Shown: positions 21,135-33,022 of the stretch, piece after piece
Numbering within the stretch: position 1 is the first letter of the stretch
How the letters are laid out: each line of letters begins with the position of its first letter
Origin: Buddleja alternifolia
Lineage: Eukaryota > Streptophyta > Magnoliopsida > Lamiales > Scrophulariaceae
Length of the DNA stretch: 64,000 nucleotides
NCBI GenBank assembly: GCA_019426215.1
Contig: CM033393.1
Location: 11,442,046-11,506,045, forward strand
Direction of reading: 5' to 3'
Translations under genes and position numbers: made by a program
Notes under the pieces: model-generated
What the model saw: the letters and a program-made list of their open reading frames with translations, nothing else
Database searches by the model: none
What the model was told of the DNA's origin: nothing

Positions 21135-21433
21135 ACATTCTACTAATAGGTAATGATATAGGCATGTTGACTTCGGTCAAAATGTGGCTCTCAAGCACGT
21201 TCTCCGTGAAAGACTTAGGAGAAGAGACCTATATCCTTGGAATTCGCATCTTCAAGGATAGAGCGAATAGGAAAATGGGTCACTCCGAAGCCCTCTATTT
21301 GGAAAAGGTTCTGAAAAGATTCGGAATGAAAGATTCTAAAAGAGGCCTCTTGTCCAGAAGATGTGGACTCCATCTCTCTAAATCAATGAGTACCCTAAGT
21401 GAGGATACACTAAAGGTGGAAGGTTATGCTAAC
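21135..21433 (+). pseudogene. pol: Copia A, piece 2: RT C-terminal half
   Basis: Resumes exactly where piece 1 stopped ('ILLIGNDIGMLTSVK'), then 'KDLGEETYILGIRIFKDR' and 'YLEKVLKRFGMKDSKRG', all standard for copia RT palm/thumb. About 100 expected residues between 'SLSKSMSTLS'-like sequence and 'LKVEGY' are missing, so an internal deletion predates the next insertion. Sirevirus element 2 inserts at 21434; the TAG ending the open frame (21437-21439) lies within that LTR. Confidence 0.87.
21429..21433. repeat. Target-site duplication CTAAC/CTGAC (element 2)
   Basis: CTAAC before TGTTAGG at 21434 pairs with CTGAC at 37493-37497 after the right LTR (4 of 5 match). Collapsing the duplication restores 'GYA-(N/D)-SDFQSD' of copia RNase H. 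Confidence 0.8.
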
Positions 21434-22941
21434 TGTTAGGAAATTCCATGTTAGATGTTTTGATGATGACAAGATAGGATTTTATGTTAGACCCCAAAAA
21501 TAATGTAAGTTTATGTTTTCATAGAACAACTGTGTAAGCGTTTGAAAGTTTGTAATTTTGTTAGGTTTGTAATTTTTATCTTTGTAAATTTTAGACTAAG
21601 TATTAGATACAAAGCTGCTAATAAAATTCTAGGTGAGTCTATTAAAGATGAAGTTGAAGATCAGCGTCTGAAGTCAAGTGAAGATGGAGCTTTGTTCTTA
21701 GCATCTGTCAAACGCTAAAGGACAGTTTTAGGGTTGTTCAATCAAACGCTCAAAATACTCAAGCGATCAACGATCAGATTCACCTGAAATAAATTCTCAA
21801 GTCATAGAGGACTTAAATGTAATCATCAACGGACATTTATTTCCAACGGGAAATAAATTTAAATGCATTAAATGGATGATAAGTGCATTAAATATGATAA
21901 AGAATTATGACTTGTGGACAAGCCACCTGTTGACTAGACTGTCAGAAATCAGAGTTCAAAACCTGCTACTGTCCAATCGGAACAAGCAGAATTTCAGGAA
22001 TGTCAGAAAGGGATTGTTTAACGCGTTGCGTAAGATACACGCACCTACATGTGTCCAATGGACAAATCCTAAGACATCTCTATAAATAGTACCCTCCAGC
22101 AAACCCTAAATACACGTACATGCACAAGAAAAAAGGCCTAAACTTTGCTGAAATTATTTGAGAGAAAAACTTATAAACTCCATAGCTAAAAATCCTTTCA
22201 AGATTTTTATACACATTCCAAAAATAGTCAAAGATATCTCAAACCTCTTCAAAGAAGGACCCTCAATTTATATTGAGATATCCAAAGTTGTTTGAACTTT
22301 CCAACATCAAACAAACCCGTGACAAAACCGTCAACATCTTTCATTTGAGTGAGAAAGTTTGTTGATTCTACAAGCAATATTTTTGTGTAAAAGAAGCTTG
22401 TTGAAGAAGGTCTTTATTGAAGCTGAAGTCTATGTGATCAAGGAGCTCAAGATCATCTTCCGTTTAATCTATTTTGTAGAAACCTCTGTATGATCCTTCG
22501 ACAAATAAATTTAGTGAATTCCTCCAAGTCCAAAGGAGAAGAACGACGTAGCTGGAATTACATTACCTAGTGAACCTCACAATATCTTATGTTATTTACC
22601 GCTTTATTGCTTTACTTTACTCATTCATTTTATATCTTTGAAAAGGCATTAAACTAGTTAAGCGACTAATTGGCAAAAAAGAACGCTAAGCTTAAAATAA
22701 TTTCCGCTGTACTAACCCTGATTGAGTGATTAAAACATTACCCTACTTTGGTAATTGCTGAAATCACTAAGTCTAAGTTATCTAATCCTGAAGTCCCTGA
22801 CCTAGCGCTCAGCTTACTAAGCGTTCAAAATCTTTAAAAGTGATACAAATTTTTAAAGTCGAAAAAGACTTCAAGGTCTATTCAACTCCCCTCCCCCCCC
22901 CCTCCCTTCTAGACTCTTTCGTATGCCACTTGGGACCATTA
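21434..22941 (+). repeat. Element 2 5' LTR
   Basis: Starts TGTTAGGAAATTCC and ends GGGACCATTA. Promoter elements are visible: CCAAT in 'gtgtccaatgg' (about 22053) and a TATA box TCTATAAATAGT at about 22079-22090. ACGCG/CACGC motifs lie just upstream (22018-22045). A C-rich run (about 22887-22913) lies near the 3' end. Confidence 0.92.
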
Positions 22942-22943
22942 AG

Positions 22944-22957
22944 TGGTATCAGAGCGG
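22944..22957 (+). promoter_or_regulatory. Primer-binding site, element 2
   Basis: TGGTATCAGAGCGG, two bases after the LTR, complementary to the 3' end of initiator-Met tRNA. Confidence 0.93.
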
Positions 22958-23055
22958 TTGAAGTAGAAACCTAAGCATTTTCGAGTTTAACTGCTTGTTT
23001 AGATCCATCTTTCAAAATAAAAATTTAGTCGCTTTATTTTGGAAAATATCTTATT

Positions 23056-25267
23056 ATGGCTTTTAACAAAATGCCTAAGTTGATTGAGTCAAACTATGAC
23101 TAATGGAAACTCAAAGCATTTGCTTATCTTTGTTCATGCGATAATGAGATGTGTGATGTAATTACAAATGACCCCATTCAAATCATGAAAGTCATCACTC
23201 GAGCCCCTGGAGCGATTGAAGCAACTCCAGATGATTATGTTGAGAAACCTAAGTTAGAATGTACGCCAGAAGATAGAAAAAGAGCTAATTTTGATAATGT
23301 TGGACGAAGCCCTCTTTACTCAGCCCTAATAGATAATGATGGATTCTTCAACAAAATTAAGCAATGTAAGACTTCAAAAGAGATATGGGATAAATTAGTC
23401 ATTATGTGTGAAGGTTCAGCACATCTGAGGGAGAACAAGCTCTCCATAGCCATTCAAAGATTTGAGCATTTTAAGATGCAGCCCAACGAGACGCTAGATC
23501 AATTGGCCGCAAGGTTTACTTTGCTCATCACAGAGTAAGCGTCACTAGACAAGAAGTTGACTAACAAGGAGATGGTCAATAAGATATTTAGAAGTCTTCC
23601 AAGCAAATATTTGATAAAGACTGTTGACATGAGAGAATCACAGACATTGGAGACTCTAACTCCAGAACATGTGTTTTCAGAATTAAAGGCATTTGAGCTC
23701 AAATTGGGTGAAATCAGCGACACTTCGACTGTAGCTACTAAATTAGGAGCTTTAATCGCTACTACTAAAAGTAAGGGTAAATCGATTAGTGTGGTGAAAG
23801 CGACAGAATCAAACGAGGAAAAAGAGATGGTTTTATTGGTCAAGAAATTCAAGAAATTTCTAAGATATGAAAAGAGAAATCCTTTTGGACAAACTTCATT
23901 TCAAACCCCTCCTCCTGCACATGCGCCTCAGTACCAACAACCAGTGTATTCTACCCCTCAACCATTAGCGCTAGTTCAATACTTTCTGCCTCCATCTCTG
24001 ACTCAAAATCTCTTAGCGCCAGTAGTTTCCAAAAGGTTATCAACTAAACAGAAAATGAAAACTAATCTTTGTTATAACTACAGGAAACCAGGGCACTACC
24101 AGGTAAATTGCCCTTATCTGAATGTATTGAAGCCCATAAGGCAAGATCATGTAGATAGAAACCAATTCAGAAGCTACCTTCGCGAATAAGGTTTGCTAGC
24201 GGAATCTGAGCATTTCTCCGCACCTGAAGAGGACTTGGAATCATCAGATGAAAGAAGTGATGATGAGTCATCAAGTGACTCAGCGCTAATTTGTCTCATG
24301 GCGAGAGATGAAGAAGCTTCTGATGACTCGCTATCTAAGGTAACCACTGAATCATCTCATTATTTTCTTATGATCAATTACTTGACAAAGTGAATGAATA
24401 TTATAAAGATTGTCAAGATGCCGCTAAGATATATCAAAATCACTTTGATATCATTTCATCGCTCAAAAGTGATAACTTACGCTCAAGGCAGAGTTGCAAA
24501 TTCAGCAACACTGCATTGAGAAGAATCAATCGCTTGAGAGTGAAATTATTCAACTGAAAAGTGATCTTGATATAATAGTCGAGAGAGAAGCTGAATTGAT
24601 CACTAAACTTACCAAATTAGAGCAGCTTATCTCATTATTATCAAAAGCATAACAAAAGCTAGATAATGTGACTGAAGTAACCAGAATTTTTGGTAAAAAA
24701 ACCGGTTTAGGTTGTGATAAATTTGGTCAAGAATCAAAAACATCTAAGGTTACGTCAACCAACAAAGGAAAAAGTGTATTCTTTGTTGAGTAGAGTTCAA
24801 ACAGTCAAACGTTGAATGAATCCAAAGACAATGGTAAGGGGCAAAATGAGAAGGTCAACACCAACTCAGGCAACACAGAAAAGACGAAAGTGAATGATTC
24901 ACAAAAGAATATTCATCCAAATGCTCAAAAGGCTAAGGATAAACCTTCTACAAGTGAATCAAACGCTAAGCGTCAATCGCCAAAAGCGACTCCTGAGCCA
25001 GTGCCAACGAAATACCACAGTCAATATCCTCAAACATCTAGATCATATTATCGATACTATGATGATTATGATTATGACTATGATAACTATTATAATCAAA
25101 GATATTATTATACACCTAGGAAGCACACACATCACAAATCGAAACCCAAGAAGGCTAGTACTCCCGGAATGAAGACTAGTCAAATATGGGTTTTGAAAGT
25201 TTTAATTCAAACCAAAGCTATGAACGTTGAAGGACCCAAGATAAAATGGGTACCTAAGAAGAATTAG
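23056..25267 (+). pseudogene. gag: Element 2 gag
   Basis: The start 'MAFNKMPKL' at 23056 is intact, but TAA occurs 15 codons later (23101) and again near 23536, 24187 and 24650, with further damage downstream. Capsid motifs match element 4 gag. The zinc knuckle reads 'CYNYRKPGHYQVNC': the second cysteine is replaced by tyrosine (one G to A change), so zinc binding would be lost. The C-terminal region keeps the acidic 'SSDERSDDESSSD' segment and the Tyr/Asp-rich tail 'YYRYYDDYDYDYDNYY'. The end is TAG at 25265-25267, matching the gag stop of element 1. Confidence 0.87.
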
Positions 25268-25280
25268 AAATGCCTTTTAA

Positions 25281-25433
25281 ATGCAGGTACCTAGAGCCAA
25301 CACCGATACTTCAGTTTGGTACATTGATAGTGGGTAGTCAAGGCACATGACTGGCTCAAAGGATCTCTTGGTAAACTATCGTGCAACCAATGGTCCTCAA
25401 ATTAAATTCGGTGATAACTCCAAAGGTAAAACC
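25281..25433 (+). pseudogene. pol: Element 2 protease start
   Basis: ATGCAGGTACC gives 'MQVPRANTDTSVWYIDSG', the copia protease active-site region, 22 nt after the gag stop start and out of frame with it here. A TAG at 25335-25337 replaces the serine after DSG. A solo LTR cuts the frame at 25434. Confidence 0.78.
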
Positions 25434-27522
25434 TGTTAGAGTTTCTGCCCGACGCACCAATTTTGGGCGCCATTCTATGTAATAATAACTCTAGCTGAAC
25501 GATCTTTTTCATATAAATAAATTTAATCTTTTGGCATTCTTTATTCGTGTATATAGTTTGGTCTTAACTTAGAATAAAGTCCCAAAGGATCACACATAGC
25601 TGTGGGACATCATTGCTCATCGGGAATGGCAATGATGGAATATGTCTCCAAGGTTGTGATCCTTAAACATATGTTCCAAATCGTGAAAGGGCTCGTCGAG
25701 ATGAAGGGATATCGATGAGACCCAAAATACGTGCTTATATGATGCATACTCTCCATAGATATTGGAACGGTGAAAGCCTATGCACGTATAAGGGTTTCTA
25801 TTGTGGGAATAGGTATACTGAACAACCCCATGGAAGTTCCATTAAATGGAATCCCAGTCGAATCTGGATCTTCCAGTGGTGTTGTAGTATAAGAGTAATC
25901 CTTAAAACCTGAGGTTCCATTGGATGTCTTATACACAATTGAACATGTCTTGGTTTGTTACATGATAACTTAGATGATCACAAATGGGAAAAATCAGACA
26001 TGGGCTGATTTTGTATGAAGACACGTCAGAATCAAGATGGGATCTATCTCTGACATTGGTTTTATCAGTGAATCTCCTATGTTTACATAGTAAATCGACT
26101 TTAGGAATCTTCGTCCGAAGTATGATATCTAAAAAGGCGTAGGGTTTCCTCGTTTAGATAGTCGAAAGTCGATCTTACCGTATTTGGGAAATATAGTTAT
26201 TGAATTAATAGAGCTTTGACCTTAGCCACTGCTCTAGATTCAATCGGGAGATTAGATGGAGGGATCTTACTTATACAAGGATCAAGATCACGAAAGGCGT
26301 ATCTTTGTATTCGTGTTTATCTAGGTCTTCGTGGCCCGTTGCTAGATAGTAACCACGATTTGTAAGTGCCGGAATTTAATATGGTGATTAATTCGAGGCT
26401 TGATTAAATCAAATGAATGATTTAATCTAGTACTTTCTATTTTAGGAAAGCACACTAGCACTTTGGGAAAGTGTACTTACTACTAGATAGTAGACGAGCC
26501 TAAGGGGTCACACACTTAACTCGTAAGAGTCACTGCTTAAATGATGTGATTAATCAATTTGAGGAAATTGAGGAAATTAGGAAAGTTTAGTCCTTTCCTA
26601 ATAAGGAATATGAATTAATTGAGGCGGTTCAATTAATTCGACTATTTTAATTAATCTTGTTGAATTAATTAAATTAATGGACCTAGTAGAGTCCAAGTAT
26701 TCTATTTAGTTGGGCTTGGCCCAAGTTAATTAAATAAATCAATTGGAAAAAGTGATATATATAATTAAATGGGTTTTAATTATATGGGAATATTTAATTG
26801 ATGGGTTTAGCCCATAATTAAATATGGAGTCAAGAATTAATTCTTGGACTCCAATTAAAGGATGATAGCTAATTTTTTCGCCCAAAGACAGCTGGAGTTC
26901 GAATTCTTGGTGAAGAAAAAAATGGTTTTCTTCTTCTCCAAATCTTGCAGTTGTATCAGGATTCTAGGACTCCTATTCTATATATATGTGAATGCAAGAC
27001 TAAAACCCTAAGGCCTCCTATGAGTGTAAAATTCGAAGCCTAGCTGGAAAAAAGAAGAGAGTTTTTCCTTATCATCTTTGAGCAATAATCGGCCCCCACC
27101 TTGTTCCAATACGACATCGTTTTGTTCATGTGTTGAACTCAACGATTCACATATTCCATCCCTTCACATAATCAAGCCTAGGTTTTAGACTTAGATCTAC
27201 TTCGTTGGCTAGCACCAATAACGAAGTAGGTGGTGACTTGAACGAGGTGTGGATACATCTTAGAGGTGCGACGTTTGGAGCACTAACACCGGGGATACGA
27301 TTGACGGGCGATTTCCTCCAAGAAATCGTGTGGACTTGCACCACAGGGTTGAAAAGATCCGAATCGTTGCTGCGAGAATTTAATCGAAAGGTTAAAATTC
27401 TCGTAATCTTCTTTATAGCGAAATCGAGCACACCATTATTCCTGTTTCGGGTGGTTGTACGTTTAAATTTTAAATTCCGCAGCCACGAGCCACCCGCGGA
27501 ATAGAACCAACCCAACCCAACA
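25434..27522 (+). mobile_element. Solo LTR, 2,089 bp, inside element 2
   Basis: Begins TGTTAGAG and ends CCCAACA, flanked by a perfect 5 bp TSD AAACC (25429-25433 and 27523-27527). The homologous element 4 sequence (about 50920) is uninterrupted. A TATA box (TCTATATATATG, about 26976) followed by roughly 540 bp fits a plus-strand LTR with U3-R-U5. No PBS, PPT or coding region is evident, so it is a solo LTR left by LTR-LTR recombination. The superfamily cannot be told from the LTR alone. Confidence 0.85.
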
Positions 27523-27527
27523 AAACC

Positions 27528-28440
27528 AATGGTATAGGTATCATGCATAAGGGGAACGTCACGATAAGTGATGTATACTTTGTTGAGGGTCTTAAGCATA
27601 ATTTATTGAGCATAAGTCAATTTCGTGATAAAGGCTTTGAAGTCAAATTCTCAAGCAACTATTGCTATATTAATGACGCTAAGACTAAATATACTAAAGT
27701 AAGAGGAAAAAGAACAAATAATGTGTATTTGGTAGATTGGGTTCAACAATAGATAACAACCCTACATGTTTTGTTGCTAAAAGTCAAAATGAATTGGGTT
27801 GGTTATGGCATAGAAAAATGAATCACCTCAATTTTAAGGCAATCTCTCAGTTAATATCGCTAAATCTAGTAGAAGGATTACCTAAAGGTTCCTTTCATAA
27901 AAATCGCTTATGTGATGCATGTCAAATGGGTAAACAAGTGAAATCATTTTTTAAGAAGAAACACCATGTATCTACGTCTAGAGTTCTTGAACTGTCGCAT
28001 CTAGATTTGGTTGGTCCTATTCAAATGATGTGTGTTAGTGGTAAAAAATACTCACGAGTAATAGTTGATGATTTCTCTCGCTATACATGGGTAGAATTCT
28101 TAGCGACCAAAGATGAAACTAGTGTCAAGCTCACAGCGCTAATTCATTAATTACAAACTTCGAAAGATTTAAAGGTGTCAAGGATTAGAAACGATAGAGG
28201 AACTGAATTTACTAATCATATTGTTGTGAAGTTTTGTACAGGTATTGGAATACTTCATGAGTATTCTGCGCCTAGAACACCTTAACAAAATGGAGTGGCT
28301 GGGCGACGGAACAGAACACTTAAAGAAGCCGCTAGGACAATGTTAGCAGAGTCCAAGTTGCCTCAAAGGTTTTAGGCCAAAGTAATCAATACCGCTTGCT
28401 ACACTCAGAACCGGTGTATGATCAACAAGCAACATGAAAA
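27528..28440 (+). pseudogene. pol: Element 2 pol: integrase
   Basis: Starts after the solo LTR with 'GIGIMHKGNVTISDVYF'. It then shows pre-integrase 'LWHRKMNHLNFKAI' and 'CDACQMGKQ', and the integrase core: D in 'SHLDLVGPI', 'RNDRGTEFTN' at the second acidic site, and 'NGVAGRRNR' where Glu of the third catalytic site has become Gly. Frameshift near 27745; stops at 28147, 28283 and 28371 replace Gln and Trp codons. Confidence 0.83.
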
Positions 28441-30578
28441 GACTCCATATGAGTAGTGGAAGGGACGTAAGCCAAACGTTTCATATTTTCATGTATTTGG
28501 TTCAAAATGTGGATCCCACAATCTAAAGACATTTGATCCTAAAGCGAATCAGGGGATCTTTCTAGGCTACACCAAGAATGGAAAGAGTTTTCGCATCCTA
28601 AATAAGATCAAATCAAAGGTTGAAAAATCCATTCATGTTGTGTTTGATGATGCTAACGAAGAACCGAGTAAGGTTAATGTTGATGATGTAGGAATTGAAG
28701 ATCTTGCCTAACAAGCATCACAAATCAATCTGGGTGATGATAGTGATGATGATGAGGATGATGAGATCTTTGTGCCCAATCCTAAGGGTACTCATAAAGT
28801 TACAAATGATGATATTGTTAGAATCATTGACGATCATGAAGAGAATGGTCATCAAGAGCAAATTGGAATTGTGAATGATGCAGTGACTGCGCAAGAGGGA
28901 CAAGCATTTGATAATCAAGAGTCTCTCAATCTGTTCCAACCAGATTGAAAATGGCTTAGAGATCATCCACTAGAACTAGTTATTGGAGACATTGGAGCAC
29001 CTGTTAGAAATAGGGCCGCTACAATTAATGAGGCCATGTTCGCAAGTTTCCTTTCGCAAATGGAACCAAAGAAAGTGGATGAAGCGCTCAGTGATTCAAG
29101 TTGGGTAGAAGCGATGCAAGAGGAGCTTAACAAATTTGAGAGAAGTAAGGTTTGGACGCTAGTACCAAGACCAACTCACCAAGGAGTTATTGGGACTAGA
29201 TGGGTTTTTAGGAACAAAATGGACGAAGATGGTTTTGTTATAAGAAACAAGCCCAAACTAGTCACTCAGGGTTATTGCCAAGAAGAGGGTATTGATTTTA
29301 ACGAGACGTATGTCCCAGTAGCCCTTCTAGAAGCGATTTGGATGTTCCTAGCGTTTTTCGCATTCATCAAGTTCACAGTGTATCAAATGGATGTGAAGAG
29401 TTCTTTCCCGAATGGTAAACTCCAAGAAGAAGTATACGTGGAGCAATTCCCAGGATTCATCAACAACCATGGCAAAAGTATGGTCTACAAATTGGATAAG
29501 GCACTCTATAGCCTTAAACAAGCACCAAGAGCATGGTATGACACTCCCTCTATCTTCCTTATAGGTAAAGGCTTTTCAAATGGCAGTATTGATACAACGT
29601 TATTTAAAATTACCCATAATAAAGATATTCTCTTAGTCCAAATTTATGTTGATGATATAATATTCGGATCTACCAACAAGCGATTGTGTAAGAATTTCGA
29701 AAATGATGCAAGATCAATTTGAAATGAGCATGATGTGAATTAACTTTTTTCTTAGGATTACAAGTTAAACAACTACCTAATGGCATATTTATAAACTAAG
29801 CTAAATATGCAAGAGATATGATTAAAAATTTTGATATGGAAAATTCACCATCTTCTAAAATTCCAATGAGCCAAACACTTAAGTTGAAAGTGGGAAGAAA
29901 ATGGATATCACTAATTATAGAGGTATCATTGGATCACTTCTTTATCTTACCGCTAGTAGACCTGATATTATGTTTTCGGTATGCATGTGTTCACGTTTTC
30001 AAGCTGATCTAAAAGAGTCACACTTAATTGCTACCAAGAGAATCCTTAAATACCTAAAAGGCACAAAAAATGTGGGCTTATGGTATCCAGGGGACTCTCC
30101 TTTTGAACTAATTAGTTATTCACACGTAGATTTTGCAGAATGCAAAATAGATAGAAAAATCACTAGTGGTACATGTCAATTTCTAGGTGATAGATTGATT
30201 TCGTGGCATAGTAAGAAACAACAATCCATAGCGACTTCTACCGCTGAAGCAGAGTATGTAGCCGCTAGAAGCTTTTGTGCACAAATCCTTTGGATGTGGC
30301 AACAACTTAAAGATTATGGAATCCTCGTAAGTTCTACCCCAATCCATTGTGATAACCAAAGCGCTTTAGCTATGACTCAGAACCCAGTCCTTCACTCTAG
30401 AACTAAACACATTAACACTCGCTACCATTTCTTGCGTGACCATGTTCAAAAGAGAGATATCTCCATGCATTTCATTGGAGCTGACAAACAATTGGCAGAT
30501 ATATTCACAAAGGCACTCAACGAACAACGTTTTCTCACTTTGAGAAGTGAATTAGGTATGATTGATTTAAACGCTTAA
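28441..30578 (+). pseudogene. pol: Element 2 pol: RT and RNase H
   Basis: The acidic linker (28700-28960) leads into RT with '[18 protein letters not shown]', 'YQMDVKSSFPNGKLQ' and an intact '[12 protein letters not shown]'. The open frame runs 29036-29722, then a frameshift. RNase H is open from 29901 to 30578 ('[15 protein letters not shown]', 'TAEAEYVAARS', 'HCDNQSALAM') and ends 'LGMIDLNA' like element 1. 'SHVDFAECK' replaces the usual 'SDADFAGCK', so the first RNase H aspartate (D1) is changed to His. Confidence 0.85.
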
Positions 30579-30610
30579 ACATGAAGAATCATAATTTTAT
30601 AGTCATATAA

Positions 30611-30690
30611 TTTAGGGATAATCCACTTTACTATAATGTCTAAAAGACTTTTTTTAAATTGAAATGAGTTATCAATTTTAGGGGGAACTT
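30611..30690 (+). promoter_or_regulatory. Paired PPT-like tracts of element 2
   Basis: TTTAGGGATAATCC (30611) and TTTTAGGGGGAAC (30676-30688) lie 66 bp apart just after RNase H. The first is decayed from the GGGGG form seen in elements 1 and 3. Confidence 0.45.
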
Positions 30691-31426
30691 TAAAATATAC
30701 TTATTCCAATTAGTAAGCGATTATGATTTAAAAAATGACTTTAAAAACCTTATGCATTGATCATTAGCGTTTACTTTAATGCATGACAATTTGATTGCTC
30801 GTAAAATAAAAAGTTTCACTTTCTAGCAACGGTTAAATTTTATAGTTAATTTCAAAAAGACTTAAGCGTTAAGAATATTCCCACTTAAACGCTAAGTAAC
30901 TTTTCCAGAAAAAACATGCATTGTTTTCATCGCTATAGGGTAGCATGTGGATAAGTCCAAAAGATAAGATTTGATAACTACTCACACGCCCCCATCACAT
31001 CAAACTGACGGTTTTTTACCACTGTCCAAAATAGGCGGTTCAGCATGTGTACTTGCCTGGGTACGTGTCAGTGTATCAATAGGCGTGTGCATCCTACGCT
31101 GAAAATTTCAAAAACTTAAACAGTTTTGAAAAAATAACTGCGGATTTCAAAGTTTATTAATTACAACAGTTAACCTAGTTTTTCGCCGCTATACATCAGT
31201 ATTTATTTTAAACAACTCAGATTCAATGAATTTCATTTCCAAATTAACTGTCGTTACACGTGGCACTAATCAAAGCAATTGAGGAGGTTTTTTTGCCCTC
31301 TATTTAAACCCCTTGAATTTTTAAAGAAAAACTTTATCACTTCCAAAATTTCTTGCTGTAAAAGTTCATCTTCCTTCTAAGGCAAGAATTTTATTCTCTC
31401 ACCTTAAAAGTTCTTCAAACTCATCA
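30691..31426 (+). promoter_or_regulatory. Non-coding spacer with candidate internal promoter, element 2
   Basis: No coding potential is seen. Conserved pieces in order: CATCAAACTGACGG (about 31005), a GGTTCAG...GTGTACTTG...GTACGTG block, GGCGTGTGCA and CGCTGAAAATTTC (to about 31110), a G-box GTTACACGTGGC (31253-31264), and the TATA-like CTCTATTTAAACCCC (31298-31312). The TATA-like box lies 117-128 bp upstream of the ATG at 31427. A CT-rich leader follows. The same arrangement precedes the 3' genes of elements 1 and 3. Confidence 0.55.
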
Positions 31427-32680
31427 ATGGCGCCACCAACGTCATCTTCTTCCACTGCCCGAAAAACCACCAAGAAATCGATGGGTTACAACACAATTTT
31501 TCTTCTTAACTGGGAATACCTGTTCAACAACCAAAACTTTCCGATGAGAGATATTCTGGCTCTCACTGATGAATCCGGCCTGAAAAACCTTTTGACCTCT
31601 CATTCTATTCTGCATGAGGATGAAGTTAAACATTTCTTCAAGAATGTTGTCATTTCTGCAGAGGGCAACTCTATCACCTGCTCCTTTCCCTCTCTTGAGC
31701 ACCTTTTTTTCTTACTGCCAAACTCATTGCTAATCTCTTGCAACTGCCTTCGGAGGGATGCGAAGTCGAAGATGTGGCCCTGGGTACCTCTACAAAAGTG
31801 TGGGGAGTTGTTCGCCGTGACGAAACTAAAGATGACTACAAGTCAAACTTCAAGAAGAATGACATGAAAGGCGAATATGTCATTTTAGCGGACATCTGTG
31901 CTAAGATGATAGAGTGTAGAAAAGGTTCCTTTGATAAGGTGTCTATAATTCAATTTAAAATGATGGTTGCAGTATTGACCAAGTTGATGGTCAATTGGGC
32001 TTCGTATGTTTTCAATCGCTACAAGGCAGCGATGCAAGAATTGGTCAATCCCAAGCCGTATGGGATTTTGTTAAGTTTTTTTATTAGCGCTTGTAGATTC
32101 GCTACTTCCAAGGGATCTAAAGTGCCGACCACAAAAATTTATTGAAAGAAAATGATAGGAAATTTGCTACACCCCAAGCGTCGTGGTGATGCAGCGGTTC
32201 CAAAAGAGGAGCGCGAGCATCTCCTGGCTGAAGGTCTCGCTGAAGGTGAAGGTCAAGTTCATGGTGATGACGAGGATCAAGCGAGTTCATCCTCTTCAGA
32301 TGAGGCACAAGTAGTAATTGTTAAGCGACCAGAGAGAAAGGTTGTTGTGAAAGTCGCTGAGCCATCCCAGCCAGCAAAGAAACAAAAGAAAGGCAAGAAA
32401 GAGAAGAAGAAGAAGAAGTATCCTTCCCATCCCCCAAAGAAAACCCCTTCTCCTCCTCTAGCGACTACCATTTCCTCCTAGACAGAAGAAGAAGCAGAAG
32501 AAGTGGAAGTGCTGCTTGCTCGAAAGCGCACACTCTGGTCCACTCCCAGAAGTTCTACAAGCATTCTAGCAAAATCAACGCTTGAAGAATCTTCCAGTGT
32601 TCCACCTCCTCCTCCACCTTCTGAACCAATCACTGAGCCCGTTCCTAAAGCTCTCTCAACAGAGTTAGCTAACGATCGGG

Positions 32681-32763
32681 GTAAGTACTTGTCTTAGAAA
32701 ATGTAGTTTATCCTTTCATGTGGTTCTTTTTAACACTAGGATAAATTGTTTTTCAACATTTAG
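32681..32763 (+). other. Candidate first intron, element 2 3' gene
   Basis: Donor GGGG/GTAAGTACTT and a T-rich run ending TTTCAACATTTAG. Reading resumes as 'EHNIQYTLNILEG' only if the acceptor is the AG two bases later. Elements 1 and 3 lack a counterpart, so this is weaker than the second intron. Confidence 0.3.
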
Positions 32764-32942
32764 AGAACATAATATCCAGTATACACTGAATATTTTAGAA
32801 GGATTAAACATCACTATTCGTGCTGACCCCCTTACTTCATTCCTCAATCTTGAAGATGATGAAATTGTTCTGGAGCCTTAGGCTAAGGAAACCGAAGTTC
32901 CTATAGTTAAAGCGACCACTATAGTCGAAGAGAGTCCTCAGG

Positions 32943-33022
32943 GTAAGCGTTTAAGTCTTTTATATCTTTATTCTCTACTTAGTAGAAATCTGTTTTGTTT
33001 CTTAAACGCTTGCATGTGTTAG
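32943..33022 (+). other. Conserved intron, element 2 3' gene
   Basis: Exon end CCTCAGG, donor GTAAGCG, 80 bp with T-rich body, acceptor GCATGTGTTAG. Splicing joins 'EESPQ' (phase 1) to 'AQSTPVAHAPLQSE', just before the DVDV motif. This is the same position and phase as in elements 1 and 3. Confidence 0.65.

Noticed and set aside
25715..25912. Small protein in the solo LTR
   Set aside because: No recognised motif, and it lies in U3 of a non-coding LTR.
27147..27599. 150-codon minus-strand open frame
   Set aside because: It runs across the solo LTR boundary at 27522 and is antisense to pol; an artefact of low stop density.
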